The position numbers and the translations under genes are program-made. Source: Paenibacillus tyrphae (GTDB lineage: Bacteria; Bacillota; Bacilli; Paenibacillales; NBRC-103111). Taken from it: DNA of 64,000 nucleotides. Location of the stretch: the NCBI RefSeq assembly GCF_024158745.1, contig NZ_JAMZAW010000005.1:248001-312000 (forward strand), written 5' to 3'. The notes beneath the pieces were generated by a model. That model ran no database searches. It was not told where the DNA came from and saw only the letters and a program-made list of their open reading frames with translations. Shown in pieces: positions 33,970-42,591 of the stretch. Every line of letters starts with the position of its first letter. Position 1 is the stretch's first letter.

Positions 33970-34806
33970 GTGAACCAAAAATCGAAGAGCAAGCTGGCGA
34001 ACGTATCGGCCCATGTATTTTTGCTTCTGGCTTCCGTCTTTTTTATTACGCCGTTTATATGGCTTGTCTCCACCTCACTCAAGCCGTCTACGCAAATTTT
34101 CACCTGGCCTCCGGAATGGATTCCGAAGCCGTTCACGTGGAAAAATTACTCGGACGCCGTAGAGTACATCCCGTTCTTCACCTATCTCAAGAACACGGTC
34201 GTCATTACCGTTCTTAGCACGGCCGGGGCCGTTCTGTCGTGCCCGCTCATCGCCTACAGCTTTGCCAAACTGAGATGGAACGGCAAAAAAGCGCTGTTCG
34301 CCCTGACGGTAGCGGTAATGATGATTCCCGGTCAGGTCACGATGATTCCGTTATTCGTGTTGTTCAACAAACTGGGCTGGGTCGGCACGCCGCTGCCTTT
34401 AATCGTACCGCTGTTTTTCGGCGCTCCGTTTTTTATTTTTTTGCTCAGACAGTTTTTCCTGGGGCTTCCGGATGAATTGCTCGATGCAGCCAGAATCGAC
34501 GGGGCGCACGAATTCACGATTTATTGGAAGGTGATCCTTCCGTTAGCCAAGCCTGCCGTTTTGTCGGTTGCGTTGTTTCAATTTATGAACAGCTGGACGG
34601 ATTTTATCGGTCCCTTGCTTTACTTGACGAACGAAGCTTCGTATACGATGTCGCTCGGGCTTCAGCAGTTTCAGAATCAGAAGGGCTCGGAGTGGGGGCT
34701 CATGATGGCGGTAGCTACGATGATGACGATTCCCGTCGTTATTCTGTTCTTCTTCACCCAGAAAAAATTTATTCAGGGAATTACGTTTTCCGGTATTAAG
34801 GGGTAG
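33970..34806 (+). CDS. Carbohydrate ABC permease 2 (LacG/MalG type)
   Basis: Inner-membrane permease of 278 residues with six helices. 'FFITPFIWLVSTSLKPSTQIF' and the docking loop 'LPDELLDAARIDGAHEFTIYWKVILPLAKPA' identify the MalG-like partner. GTG 33970 is preferred, as GAGGGGG lies nine bases before it; ATG 33952, overlapping the previous stop, has only a cramped site. The operon ends here with a bidirectional terminator and has no enzyme gene, so the transported sugar cannot be inferred. Confidence 0.92.
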   Translation: MNQKSKSKLANVSAHVFLLLASVFFITPFIWLVSTSLKPSTQIFTWPPEWIPKPFTWKNYSDAVEYIPFFTYLKNTVVITVLSTAGAVLSCPLIAYSFAKLRWNGKKALFALTVAVMMIPGQVTMIPLFVLFNKLGWVGTPLPLIVPLFFGAPFFIFLLRQFFLGLPDELLDAARIDGAHEFTIYWKVILPLAKPAVLSVALFQFMNSWTDFIGPLLYLTNEASYTMSLGLQQFQNQKGSEWGLMMAVATMMTIPVVILFFFTQKKFIQGITFSGIKG

Positions 34807-34838
34807 CTGATTCAATGAGAATGCTGCTGGTTAATAAT

Positions 34839-34876
34839 AAAAAGATCGCTCTCGTTGGGAACGGAGCGATCTTTTT
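34839..34876. terminator. Bidirectional terminator
   Basis: Perfect stem AAAAAGATCGCTC / GAGCGATCTTTTT with a 12-base loop, shared by the sugar operon and the convergent ferredoxin-NADP reductase gene. Confidence 0.92.
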
Positions 34877-34905
34877 GGCTAAAGCCTATATAGATGAAAG
34901 CATTT

Positions 34906-35892
34906 TTACAGTTTCATGTTGCTGCTGTGGCCTGGGGACAGCTTGGCTGTCGGATCGATGTACACCTTCGCGTTGTTGATGGCGGTTGGCGCTTCGCCGA
35001 AACCGACGGCAATGAGCTTCAGCTTGCCGGGGTATGTCGTAATGTCGCCCGCAGCAAAAATGCCCGGAATGCTGGTTTCCATCCGCGAGTCGACGACGAT
35101 GGAGCCGTTGTCGATGTTTAATCCCCATTCGGCAATCGGACCGAGGGAGGAGACGAAGCCGAAGTTGATGATCACGGCATCGACATCAATGACGCGCTCT
35201 TCGCCCGTTTTGCAGTCGGCAAGTACGACTTTCTCGATTTGGTCGCGGCCTTCGAGCTTCTTGATTTCCGTCGGAGTGATGACTTCCACCTTGGACTTCA
35301 TCAGATTCTCGACGCTGTGCTCATGCGCACGGAATTTGTCGCGGCGGTGAATCAGCGTTACTTTCTCCGCGACCGGTTCCAGCATTAGAGCCCAGTCTAC
35401 CGCGGAATCGCCTCCGCCGCTGATCAGTACCTTTTGACCTGCGAAGCGGTTAAGGTCGCTGACGAAGTAATGCAAGTTTTTCTTCTCGTACTGCGCGGCT
35501 TCCGGGAGTTCGAGCTTTCTCGGTTCGAACGCGCCGACGCCGCCGGTAATGATAACCGCTTTAGATTGATGCACGCCTTTGTCCGTCGTCACTTCGAACA
35601 GGCGCTCGTCTTTTTTCTCCACTTTCAATACCTTTTCTTCCAGGCAGATGGAGATCGGGAAATGCTTCATTTGCGCTTCCAAATTATTAACAAGCTCTTG
35701 CGCTGTTACCTTCGGAAAGCCGGCTACGTCATAGATGTATTTCTCCGGATAAAGCGCTGCGAGCTGACCGCCCAGTTGTGGCATGCTTTCAATCAATTTA
35801 ACGGAAGCTTGGCGCATTCCTCCGTAAAACGCCGCAAACATCCCTGCCGGGCCGCCGCCCACGATAATAATGTCGACGATTTCGCTGCTCAT
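34906..35892 (-). CDS. Ferredoxin/flavodoxin-NADP+ reductase, thioredoxin-reductase-like (YumC type)
   Basis: FAD- and NADPH-binding homodimeric reductase of 328 residues that exchanges electrons with ferredoxin or flavodoxin. FAD motif '[18 protein letters not shown]' lies at 9-26, the NADP motif '[17 protein letters not shown]' near 156-172 and '[31 protein letters not shown]' closes the FAD site. The CxxC of thioredoxin reductases is absent, which separates this YumC class. GGAGGTG lies before ATG 35892. It is divergent from the NADH dehydrogenase, as in Bacillus, where yumC and yumB are close together. Confidence 0.93.
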   Translation of the reverse strand: MSSEIVDIIIVGGGPAGMFAAFYGGMRQASVKLIESMPQLGGQLAALYPEKYIYDVAGFPKVTAQELVNNLEAQMKHFPISICLEEKVLKVEKKDERLFEVTTDKGVHQSKAVIITGGVGAFEPRKLELPEAAQYEKKNLHYFVSDLNRFAGQKVLISGGGDSAVDWALMLEPVAEKVTLIHRRDKFRAHEHSVENLMKSKVEVITPTEIKKLEGRDQIEKVVLADCKTGEERVIDVDAVIINFGFVSSLGPIAEWGLNIDNGSIVVDSRMETSIPGIFAAGDITTYPGKLKLIAVGFGEAPTAINNAKVYIDPTAKLSPGHSSNMKL

Positions 35893-36190
35893 GGTGGGTC
35901 AAACACCTCCGAAACATAGTAAGGTCCATTCTAATTATAATCGTACGGCTACGGCATTGAAAATATAAATTAGACTTTTCAATGAGTAATATAATTAATT
36001 AGCCTGATAAAGTTTTTATATGGCAAAAGGCAGCAGCCCAAGGAATCGAGAGATACCATCGTTAGTCTGGCGATTTTCCTAGGTTTTTAACCAAAATAAA
36101 ACTTGCTATTTGCCTCGTATCATTATATTATTGCATTTGAATTGGTTAAAACTGTTGGTATAAATACACATCATTTGCTTATATTTTCAA

Positions 36191-36234
36191 ACGCCGAAGG
36201 GAACCATGTAGGAAGAAAAACCATTTTTCGGCGT
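36191..36234 (+). other. Hairpin in the ndh upstream region
   Basis: Inverted repeat ACGCCGAA / TTCGGCGT separated by 28 bases. It lies upstream of the ndh promoter. No T-run follows. The rest of the gap from 35893 to 36190 is AT-rich with no supported gene. Confidence 0.35.
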
Positions 36235-36237
36235 CGC

Positions 36238-36277
36238 TTGTGTAATTTTTCACAAACAGTTTTCAAACTCATATACT
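36238..36277 (+). promoter_or_regulatory. Rex-type operator and promoter of ndh
   Basis: TTGTGTAATTTTTCACAA (36238-36255) fits the Rex consensus TTGTGAA-N4-TTCACAA with one mismatch. The promoter TTCACA (36249-36254), 17 bp, TATACT (36272-36277) overlaps it, so Rex binding would block RNA polymerase. Control of ndh by Rex according to NADH/NAD+ is established in Bacillus. Confidence 0.75.
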
Positions 36278-36311
36278 ATATAGAAAAATATGTGATGGAA
36301 GGGATAGAACC

Positions 36312-37502
36312 ATGAGTCGAATTCCAAGAATAGTCATTTTAGGCGCAGGCTACGGCGGGATCGTAACGGCTATTCGGTTGCAAAAAGAGCTGAATTATAA
36401 TGAAGCAGACGTCACGCTCGTAAACAAACACGACTATCATTATATTACGACCCATCTGCATATGCCTGCTGCAGGGACGGATAATCCCGAAAATGCACGC
36501 GTGAACATACTGAAGCTGATCGACGAGTTCAAGATCGATTTCGTGAAATCGACCGTCGTTCAAATTCGGCCGCAAGAGAAAAAAGTCATTCTGGAAGAGG
36601 GCACGCTCTCTTACGATTACTTGGTCATCGGCCTGGGCGGCGAACCGGAAACGTTCGGCATTCCGGGGCTGAAAGAATATGCGATGAATATTCGCTCCAT
36701 CAACAGCGTTCGGTTCATTCGCGAGCACGTGGAGTACCAATTCGCGAAATTCAAGCGCGAGCCTTCCCGTACGGACTATCTGACCTTCGTTGTCGGCGGC
36801 GCCGGCTTCACCGGGATCGAGTTTGTCGGTGAATTGGCCGACCGGATTCCGGACCTGTGCAAAGAATTCGATGTGGACCCATCCCTCGTAAAAATATATA
36901 ACATCGAAGCGGCTCCGACGGCACTTCCGGGCTTTGACCCCGAGCTTGTCGAGTACGCGATGAACGTATTGAAAAACAAAGGCGTTACGTTCAAAATCGC
37001 CACCGCGATCAAAGAATGCACCCCGGACGGCGTCGTGCTTGCAACCGGCGAAGAAATCAAATCCGCTACCGTCATCTGGACAGGCGGCATTCGCGGCAAC
37101 CATATGCTGGAGGAAGCCGGCTTCGAGACGATGCGCGGCCGCATCAAGGTCGACGATACGCTGCACGCTCCAGGGCACGACAACGTATACGTGCTCGGCG
37201 ATTGCTCGATCGTGATGAGCCCGGAAGGTCGTCCTTATCCGCCAACGGCGCAAATCTCAATGCAGCAAGCCGATGTGTGCGCGCACAATCTGGTAGCGCA
37301 AATCCGCGGCTCCGAACTGAAGAAGTTCGAGTATAAACCGAAAGGTACCGTAGCCTCTCTCGGACGCGGCGAAGCGATCGGAATCGTCGGCTCCAAGAAA
37401 ATCAAGGGCGGTACCGCAGCCGTGATGAAGAAGCTTATCGATCTGCGCTACTTGTACATCATCGGCGGTATTCCGCTCATGCTGAAGAAAGGCCGCTTCT
37501 AG
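36312..37502 (+). CDS. ndh: Type II NADH:quinone oxidoreductase (YumB/Ndh)
   Basis: Membrane-associated, non-proton-pumping flavoprotein of 396 residues that passes electrons from NADH to menaquinone. FAD motif 'IVILGAGYGGIVTAIRL' lies at 7-23, the NADH-binding motif 'FVVGGAGFTGIEFVGEL' near 160-176 and 'NVYVLGDCSIVMSPEGRPYPPTAQ' with the quinone-site 'AQ' near 295-317. The C-terminal amphipathic part 'LRYLYIIGGIPLMLKKGRF' should sit on the membrane. GAAGGGATAG lies before ATG 36312. A Rex-type operator overlaps its promoter. Confidence 0.94.
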   Translation: MSRIPRIVILGAGYGGIVTAIRLQKELNYNEADVTLVNKHDYHYITTHLHMPAAGTDNPENARVNILKLIDEFKIDFVKSTVVQIRPQEKKVILEEGTLSYDYLVIGLGGEPETFGIPGLKEYAMNIRSINSVRFIREHVEYQFAKFKREPSRTDYLTFVVGGAGFTGIEFVGELADRIPDLCKEFDVDPSLVKIYNIEAAPTALPGFDPELVEYAMNVLKNKGVTFKIATAIKECTPDGVVLATGEEIKSATVIWTGGIRGNHMLEEAGFETMRGRIKVDDTLHAPGHDNVYVLGDCSIVMSPEGRPYPPTAQISMQQADVCAHNLVAQIRGSELKKFEYKPKGTVASLGRGEAIGIVGSKKIKGGTAAVMKKLIDLRYLYIIGGIPLMLKKGRF

Positions 37503-37506
37503 ACCG

Positions 37507-37764
37507 ATGCGCAACTGCAGCATTCAGGTTCGGGGGCTGCTTACTCGGGAGGAGCTTGACCGATACAACGCCCTTCTCGATGTAGGTCATTACCTCGAAT
37601 CGCAGAACCGTTACGACCTGTCGTATATCGTGCAGAAAGAAATCGACATCCTTATTCTTCCGGCCATTGAGCGGCTGAAGGAAAAATCGCGGCAGCGCGA
37701 TCGGGACACGGAAGAGTACTTGCGGCGCAAAGAGCTGGAGCTCTTGGATGAAGACGACGAATAA
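37507..37764 (+). CDS. Hypothetical small protein downstream of ndh
   Basis: An 85-residue protein, charged and helical, with 'GLLTREELDRYNALLDVGHYLESQNRYDLSYIVQKEIDILILPAIERLKE' forming most of it and an acidic tail 'LLDEDDE'. I do not recognise a family. It starts four bases after the ndh stop with no strong ribosome site, so translation is probably coupled to ndh. A terminator follows directly, which makes it the last gene of the ndh transcript. Confidence 0.65.
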   Translation: MRNCSIQVRGLLTREELDRYNALLDVGHYLESQNRYDLSYIVQKEIDILILPAIERLKEKSRQRDRDTEEYLRRKELELLDEDDE

Positions 37765-37770
37765 ACAAGC

Positions 37771-37817
37771 AAACCCTTGCAGCTTTCGTTTCGGCGAATG
37801 CCAGCAAGGGTTTTTTG
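37771..37817 (+). terminator. Terminator of the ndh transcript
   Basis: Perfect stem AAACCCTTGC / GCAAGGGTTT with a 23-base interior, followed by TTTGGG. Confidence 0.85.
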
Positions 37818-37831
37818 GGCGGGTTGGCCCG

Positions 37832-38578
37832 TTACAGCTTCAGCATCGAAGCCATTTTCTCTTGATTCAGCAAGTTGCCGACATAGAAATCGCCGAACTC
37901 CCCGAACCGGGCGCTCGTTTCGTCAAAGCGCATTTCATGAACGATTCTCTTGAATTGCAGCGCATCGTCCGCGAACAGCGTAACGCCCCATTCCCAATCG
38001 TCCAGACCGATGGAGCCGCCGATAATTTGTTTCACTTTGCCGGCATAGTTACGGCCGATCATTCCGTGTCCGCGCATAAAGTTGCGGCGGTCTTCGGCAG
38101 GAAGCATGTACCAGTTGTCGTTGCCCTCGCGCTTCTTGTTCATCGGATAGAAGCAGATATGTCCCGCTTTCGGCAGAATCGGCTTCAGGCGCCCAACCAC
38201 ATCCGGGTCCTGCATCGGATCGGTTCCAGGCTTGGCCATATAAGCGCCGAGCTCGACTACGGAGACGTAAGAGTACGTCGGAATCGTCACTTGCGCGAAC
38301 ATGGTTTTGTTAAATTCGGTTTCCAGCTCGTTCAATTCTTCCAACGTCTCACGCAGATGCATGAAGACGAAATCGGCTTTTTGTCCGACAATGGAATAAA
38401 AGGCGGTGCTGCCCTGCTTTTGGTCCTCGGTGCTCTGATACTTGCCGAGCAGGGTGTACAGCTCGTCCTCGGCGCGTGCTCTTTCTTGAGCGGTCAAGCT
38501 TTTCCAGGCGTTCCAATCGATTGCGCGGAAATCATGCAAGCTATACCAGCCATCCAATGGATGTACGACTTCACTCAT
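37832..38578 (-). CDS. hemQ: Coproheme decarboxylase HemQ
   Basis: Last enzyme of the coproporphyrin-dependent heme pathway of Gram-positives; it turns coproheme III into heme b with peroxide. The 248-residue protein of the chlorite-dismutase fold shows 'ICFYPMNKKREGNDNWYMLPAEDRRNFMRGHGMIGRNYAGKV', which includes the reactive tyrosine (in 'FYPM') and the proximal-ligand histidine (in 'GHGMIGR'), and 'GLDDWEWGVTLFADD'. GGGAG lies nine bases before ATG 38578; the frame extends upstream without a site. The heme it makes would feed CtaA and SdhC. Confidence 0.94.
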   Translation of the reverse strand: MSEVVHPLDGWYSLHDFRAIDWNAWKSLTAQERARAEDELYTLLGKYQSTEDQKQGSTAFYSIVGQKADFVFMHLRETLEELNELETEFNKTMFAQVTIPTYSYVSVVELGAYMAKPGTDPMQDPDVVGRLKPILPKAGHICFYPMNKKREGNDNWYMLPAEDRRNFMRGHGMIGRNYAGKVKQIIGGSIGLDDWEWGVTLFADDALQFKRIVHEMRFDETSARFGEFGDFYVGNLLNQEKMASMLKL

Positions 38579-38770
38579 TAACGGACACTCCCTTATTCCT
38601 TCAAAATGGGCACTGCTGCCAGCTGCTTGTTTTATTGTAGCGAAATCGGCTGCAAAGGGCAAATGCCGCTCCGTGACGAAAGGGCGAACTTTTTGTGAAC
38701 GCTTGCCATAATAATGCTATTACAATTCGGAGTCCGTATGCCGATGTACCTGTTAAAGGAGGCGTCCGTC

Positions 38771-38875
38771 ATGACAAACCGGTTAACGCTAGGCATTTTG
38801 ATGGGGACGCTCATCAGCATCCCGTTTTGGATCGCGGCGATCGGCTGGTACCGTTTTATTTGTTCTCTTTTGTAG
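38771..38875 (+). CDS. 34-residue membrane peptide
   Basis: Short gene with a very strong ribosome site (TAAAGGAGG, seven bases before ATG 38771). It encodes one hydrophobic helix ('LTLGILMGTLISIPFWIAAIGWY') after a short basic N-terminus, and ends 'RFICSLL'. No homolog comes to mind. It lies about 100 bases before the YuiB-like gene in the same direction, and could be the start of that transcript. Confidence 0.55.
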   Translation: MTNRLTLGILMGTLISIPFWIAAIGWYRFICSLL

Positions 38876-38976
38876 CTCGCGCCTGTGATTTTTTTCATAT
38901 TTCGTTCACAACGGCTCACTTTACCGCGCCTTTGTTTTTTTATACAATATAGGCATATGGAAAGGAGCTGTCCGCT

Positions 38977-39261
38977 TTGCTGCAATTGATCATCGTAACC
39001 GTGCTGCTGTTCGTGCTGTTTTTCGGGCTCGGTTTTATTCTAAACATGCTTATGAAAACGACTTGGTTCCCCATTTACGGATATATAGCGCTTATGATCG
39101 GCTTGGTCATTTATTGGGGCTGGGGCACCGGCTCGCTCGCCTCGAACCTGGCCGAATATTCTATCGCCGATTATGTCCCTGCCATCGGCGGCCTGATCGG
39201 CGCCATTCTTAGCGGCTCTACGATCAAATCCTTGCGTCAAAAAGGATTTAAAATGTTTTAG
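38977..39261 (+). CDS. YuiB-like membrane protein
   Basis: A 94-residue protein with three helices ('LLQLIIVTVLLFVLFFGLGFILNML'-type start, 'PIYGYIALMIGLVIYW', 'YVPAIGGLIGAILSG') and a basic C-terminus. It resembles Bacillus YuiB, encoded near yumB and yumC, so synteny agrees. The start is TTG 38977 with GGAAAGGAG eight bases upstream. Function unknown. Confidence 0.75.
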   Translation: MLQLIIVTVLLFVLFFGLGFILNMLMKTTWFPIYGYIALMIGLVIYWGWGTGSLASNLAEYSIADYVPAIGGLIGAILSGSTIKSLRQKGFKMF

Positions 39262-39325
39262 TTTTTTTGGTTTTTGGGTTTTATTTTTGTTTTGGGTTTT
39301 GTTTTTCTTATTTTTTTCAAAGCAG
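39262..39325 (+). other. G/T-only tract
   Basis: From 39262 to about 39317 the plus strand is almost entirely T and G with a few A (runs such as GTTTTTTTGGTTTTTGGGTT). It lies between the YuiB-like stop and its terminator. An apparent ORF across it is not credible. Confidence 0.6.
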
Positions 39326-39357
39326 GCTCTGCCGTTTGGCAGAGCTTATGTTTTTTT
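39326..39357 (+). terminator. Terminator after the YuiB-like gene
   Basis: Perfect stem GCTCTGCC / GGCAGAGC with GTTT loop, then TTATGTTTTTTTG. Confidence 0.88.
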
Positions 39358-39374
39358 GTGGGAGCAGGGGGGGG

Positions 39375-39513
39375 GGGGAGCGAAGAGTCGTGTGACTGCC
39401 GGAGAGTCTACGTGCCGCCTTTAAAATCGGATTCTTACCGCAAGGTAAGTTTAATAGAATCCGATTTTAAGAGCGGCCGGAGGCAGTCAGCACGACTCGC
39501 AGCGCAGCTCCCC
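39375..39513. repeat. 139-bp palindrome, member 2 of the hairpin family
   Basis: Nested perfect stems: GGGGAGC/GCTCCCC (39375, 39507), GAGTCGTG/CACGACTC (39385, 39491), GACTGCC/GGCAGTC (39394, 39482), TAAAATCGGATTC/GAATCCGATTTTA (39422, 39457) and CTTACC/GGTAAG around a GCAA tetraloop (39434-39449). It shares GAGCGGCCGGAGG and a CGGAG-AGTCTACGT-CCGCCTTT block with the palindrome at 25924. A run of at least 11 G borders its left end. Confidence 0.85.
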
Positions 39514-39614
39514 AACACCGTATCCCTCAGAAAAAACTACCTCCAACCCCCAAAAGCCTGCTTTTTCCTCCTATCCTCTTTGTCGATTTGTGTGATAAAA
39601 TGGAGGGTAAACAC

Positions 39615-41141
39615 TTGAATCACGGATGGAGTTTTGACCGAATGCGGATAACGAATTTGCTGCATTTTTCCGAATATCACCGTTTCTATGTCATGCGGGA
39701 TTTCGCTTTAAGCAGCTTGGATTATAAGATGATGGCCGCGGTGTATCAGCCGATGATCGGCGCTTACGCCGTCAGCGTATACATGACGTTGTTCCAGCAG
39801 CTGCCTGCGGACAAAGTCGGGCATTCGGCGATGGAGCAGCAGCGCAAGCTGTTTCTGGCGCTGGAGCTGGAAGCGAGCGAGAGCGGCCGGAAGCTGTTCA
39901 TCGAGCAGACTTCGAGGCTGGAAGCGGTAGGGCTGCTCAAGACGTCGCGCCGGTTTGCGGCCGCTTCGGATGATTACGTGTACGAGTACACTTTGTTTGC
40001 GCCGTTGCCACCGACGGAATTTTTCCGGAATCAGCATTTGACGCTGCTGCTGCGGGATAAGGTCGGCAAATATGCGGTGTTTGCGCTGCGGGACGAGCTG
40101 GTGCTGCCGGAAGCGCAGGAAATGGCGGCCGCCAATACCGAAAATTTGTCCGTGCCGTTCTACGAGCTGTTCCGTCTGAATACGCAGGTGATCGATCACG
40201 AGCTGGAGAAGGCGTTCTTCGAATCGGCGGCGGCCAAGCCTGCCGATTCGAAGCCGGAGGTCATGTACAAGGGTTACCAATATGCGGAGATCATTATGCA
40301 TTTCCCGCGGGAGTCGGTAAACCGGGACTTCGTGGAGCGGCTCAAATACGAGCCGGAGCAGCTGGCGACGATCAATTTTGTAGCGAAAAAGTACAACCTG
40401 TTCCTGACCGACGTATGCCGGCTCTTGGACGAAGACGGCGTGTTCGACGAAGACGGACGGATTGTGCTCGAGCTGCTTCAGCACAAGGCGAACCAAGTGT
40501 TCCGGCAGGATAAAAAGCGGACCGAAGAGCGGACGCGGTATATGGCGAGGATTGCGGATAAAACCGGCGAGACGGACCGCGCAAGCAATAGCCCAGCACC
40601 GGCGGGAGACAAAATCGTCGAGATGGAATATTACCTCGAAGTGCCCGATCTGTTTCAAGGAGAATGCAACCAGCATCAATACAACTACATCTTGCGCAAT
40701 GAGCCGTATACGTTTTTGCTGGAGAAGATATTCAGTCAAGGCTCGATCCCGGACGGGCTGCTCGATACGCTGGCCAAAGTCGATTTGAACTACGGCCTGC
40801 GCGAGGAAGTCATGAACGTGCTGATTCATTACATGTATGTCAATAAGCGTTCCTGGTCGAGAGCGTCCATCGAGTTCAGCGTCACGGACATGCTGGCCAA
40901 GCAGGTCGGCACGTTCGAAGAAGCGGTGCAGTATATCCGCGAGCAAATGAAGTATCAGGAGCAGCAGCGGGCGCGTCGCAGTGCAGGCGCAAGCGGTGCG
41001 AGCACTCCGGCCCGGGGAGGCCGGGGGAGGCAGAAGCCGGTCATTCCGATCGTCAAGGATACGCCGGCAGCCAAAACGCTGTCTTCGGCTGAGCGGGAAG
41101 CGCTCCGAAAAATGGCGCAGCAGCTCGACGGCAAGCTGTAG
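39615..41141 (+). CDS. dnaB: Replication initiation and membrane attachment protein DnaB
   Basis: Firmicute DnaB, 508 residues. It joins DnaD and DnaI to load the replicative helicase at oriC and restart sites. Two DnaB/DnaD-type domains are visible, the second near 330-420 ('PDGLLDTLAKVDLNYGLREEVMNVLIHYMYVN', containing the YxxxIxxxW-like part). The start is TTG 39615, seven bases after GGAGGG. 'EYYLEVPDLFQGECNQHQYNYIL' is typical. dnaI follows, as in Bacillus. The C-terminus is basic and low in complexity ('ARGGRGRQK'). Confidence 0.9.
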   Translation: MNHGWSFDRMRITNLLHFSEYHRFYVMRDFALSSLDYKMMAAVYQPMIGAYAVSVYMTLFQQLPADKVGHSAMEQQRKLFLALELEASESGRKLFIEQTSRLEAVGLLKTSRRFAAASDDYVYEYTLFAPLPPTEFFRNQHLTLLLRDKVGKYAVFALRDELVLPEAQEMAAANTENLSVPFYELFRLNTQVIDHELEKAFFESAAAKPADSKPEVMYKGYQYAEIIMHFPRESVNRDFVERLKYEPEQLATINFVAKKYNLFLTDVCRLLDEDGVFDEDGRIVLELLQHKANQVFRQDKKRTEERTRYMARIADKTGETDRASNSPAPAGDKIVEMEYYLEVPDLFQGECNQHQYNYILRNEPYTFLLEKIFSQGSIPDGLLDTLAKVDLNYGLREEVMNVLIHYMYVNKRSWSRASIEFSVTDMLAKQVGTFEEAVQYIREQMKYQEQQRARRSAGASGASTPARGGRGRQKPVIPIVKDTPAAKTLSSAEREALRKMAQQLDGKL

Positions 41142-41229
41142 AAGTCCTGGGAGAGGACTGGAGAGGACGCAATCGTACTAGAGAAGCGTCAGCGATGCCC
41201 GGCTGGCAATCAATGGGGAGGTGCAGCGG

Positions 41230-42186
41230 ATGGAGTCGCTTGGGGAACTTTTGCGGGGCGGCCAGGGCCGTCAGTTGTTGCAGCAGGCGGAAAATAAGGT
41301 GCGGGAAATTACATCCGATCCGCTGATCGTCAAGCTGAGAGCCAAACACCCGGAGCTCGACAGCCAAACGATCAAGCTGAATTTGAATAAGCTGCACCAA
41401 TATATTACGGAATATAACAATTGCAACAATTGCCCGGGGCTGGACCGGTGTCCGAACGATATGGAAGGTCATTACACGTTGCTGAACGTCGAGCCCGGAG
41501 AAGATTGGACCCGTGTGTATGACCAGAAAGTCGCGTGCAAAAAATTTATCGCCAAAGCGACGCAGGATGCGGTCCGCAGCCGCATTCGCAGCTTCTATGT
41601 GGACGAGCGGGCGCTGTCCCAAGGGTACTCGTCGCTCGAAATTTTCGATAAAGATCCGGACCGGGAAGAAGCGGCCGGACAGGTTATGCAATATATTGTA
41701 AAGATTCGTCAGGAAGGGCTTCAGTCAACGGGCCTCTACTTAGCTGGTAACTTCGGAACGGGCAAGACGTTTCTGATGTGCTATATGCTCCATGAGCTGG
41801 CAAAAGAAGGCTACAGCGGGGCGATCGTGTACATGCCGGATTTTGCCGAGGATTTGAAAACGATGTTCCAGGATCCGCTTAAGCTCAAGGAAACGATCGA
41901 CGTGCTGAAGGAGACGGACCTGCTCGTCTTCGACGATATCGGGGCGGAGAATTTGAATCCTTGGCTTCGCGATCATGTGATGGGAGCGATCCTGAACTAC
42001 CGGATGAACCGCAAGCCGACGTTTTTTACGTCCAATCACGATTTGGACGCGCTGGAGAAGCACTTCAGCTTCACCAGCAAGGACGGGGACGAAGAGTTCA
42101 AAGGGCGGCGCATTATGGACCGGATTCGGCCATTTGTCGACGTGGTCATGGTTAACGGATATAACAAACGGGGAGCACGATCCTGA
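41230..42186 (+). CDS. dnaI: Primosomal helicase loader DnaI
   Basis: AAA+ ATPase of 318 residues that loads the replicative helicase. The N-terminal domain has zinc-ligand cysteines ('CNNCPGLDRC', then a later Cys in 'KVACKKF') and masks the ATPase until helicase binds. Walker A 'GNFGTGKT' lies at about 174-181 and Walker B 'LLVFDDIGAEN' near 232-242. ATG 41230 sits nine bases after GGGGAGG; a GTG at 41221 lies right against that site. It follows dnaB by 88 bases, so the two are probably cotranscribed. Confidence 0.95.
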   Translation: MESLGELLRGGQGRQLLQQAENKVREITSDPLIVKLRAKHPELDSQTIKLNLNKLHQYITEYNNCNNCPGLDRCPNDMEGHYTLLNVEPGEDWTRVYDQKVACKKFIAKATQDAVRSRIRSFYVDERALSQGYSSLEIFDKDPDREEAAGQVMQYIVKIRQEGLQSTGLYLAGNFGTGKTFLMCYMLHELAKEGYSGAIVYMPDFAEDLKTMFQDPLKLKETIDVLKETDLLVFDDIGAENLNPWLRDHVMGAILNYRMNRKPTFFTSNHDLDALEKHFSFTSKDGDEEFKGRRIMDRIRPFVDVVMVNGYNKRGARS

Positions 42187-42203
42187 TCCTAGGGCCGTGC
42201 TCC
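42172..42203 (+). terminator. Hairpin at the end of dnaI
   Basis: Stem GGAGCACG / CGTGCTCC with the dnaI stop in the loop. No T-run follows directly, but the strong terminator at 42227 comes 24 bases later. Confidence 0.45.
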
Positions 42204-42226
42204 TTGAGCTTTGCACGAAAACGCAC

Positions 42227-42274
42227 AAAAAAGCCTCTGCCGCCCTCCGGAAAGGAGATCAAGCAGAGGCTTTT
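42227..42274. terminator. Bidirectional terminator between dnaI and the YqzM-like gene
   Basis: Stem AAAAGCCTCTGC / GCAGAGGCTTTT with a 22-base interior. Confidence 0.88.
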
Positions 42275-42293
42275 CGCAATGGCAGGGCCATTA

Positions 42294-42443
42294 TTACTTC
42301 ATCATAAGCGAAGCCGCTGTCGCGATGATGCCGACCACGAGCAGGATGGCGAAGAAAACGCCGAAGCCCGTAGCAACGTCGATAAAGTCATTCCGTTGTT
42401 CTTCGTACACGTGCAGTTCGGGATTTCTTGTCGAGTCGTTCAT
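42294..42443 (-). CDS. YqzM-like single-pass membrane protein
   Basis: A 49-residue protein. After a polar N-terminus ('NDSTRNPELHVYEEQRNDFIDVATGFG') comes one membrane helix ('FFAILLVVGIIATAASL') and a basic end. The 'RNDxIDxxxGFG' pattern resembles the YqzM family of spore formers. TAAGGAGGA lies eight bases before ATG 42443, a strong ribosome site; the frame extends upstream without one. Function is unknown. Confidence 0.75.
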   Translation of the reverse strand: MNDSTRNPELHVYEEQRNDFIDVATGFGVFFAILLVVGIIATAASLMMK

Positions 42444-42591
42444 ACAAGGTTCCTCCTTAGGGTTGTGCCGGGCAAAGCCGCCTGACGGCACAGCTTAGGC
42501 AGCTTAGCGATACTCATATACGGCTAGTATACCCAAAACCGCCTTCCATTGTAAAGGATGTAAAGTGACAATTGTGCAAACTTTGGCTCGG

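Noticed and set aside
36103-36315. ORF of 70 codons upstream of ndh
   Set aside because: It crosses the Rex operator and promoter and overlaps the ndh start; composition is not that of a coding region.
39274-39618. ORF across the G/T tract and the hairpin element
   Set aside because: The translated product is a by-product of the T-rich tract and of the palindrome.
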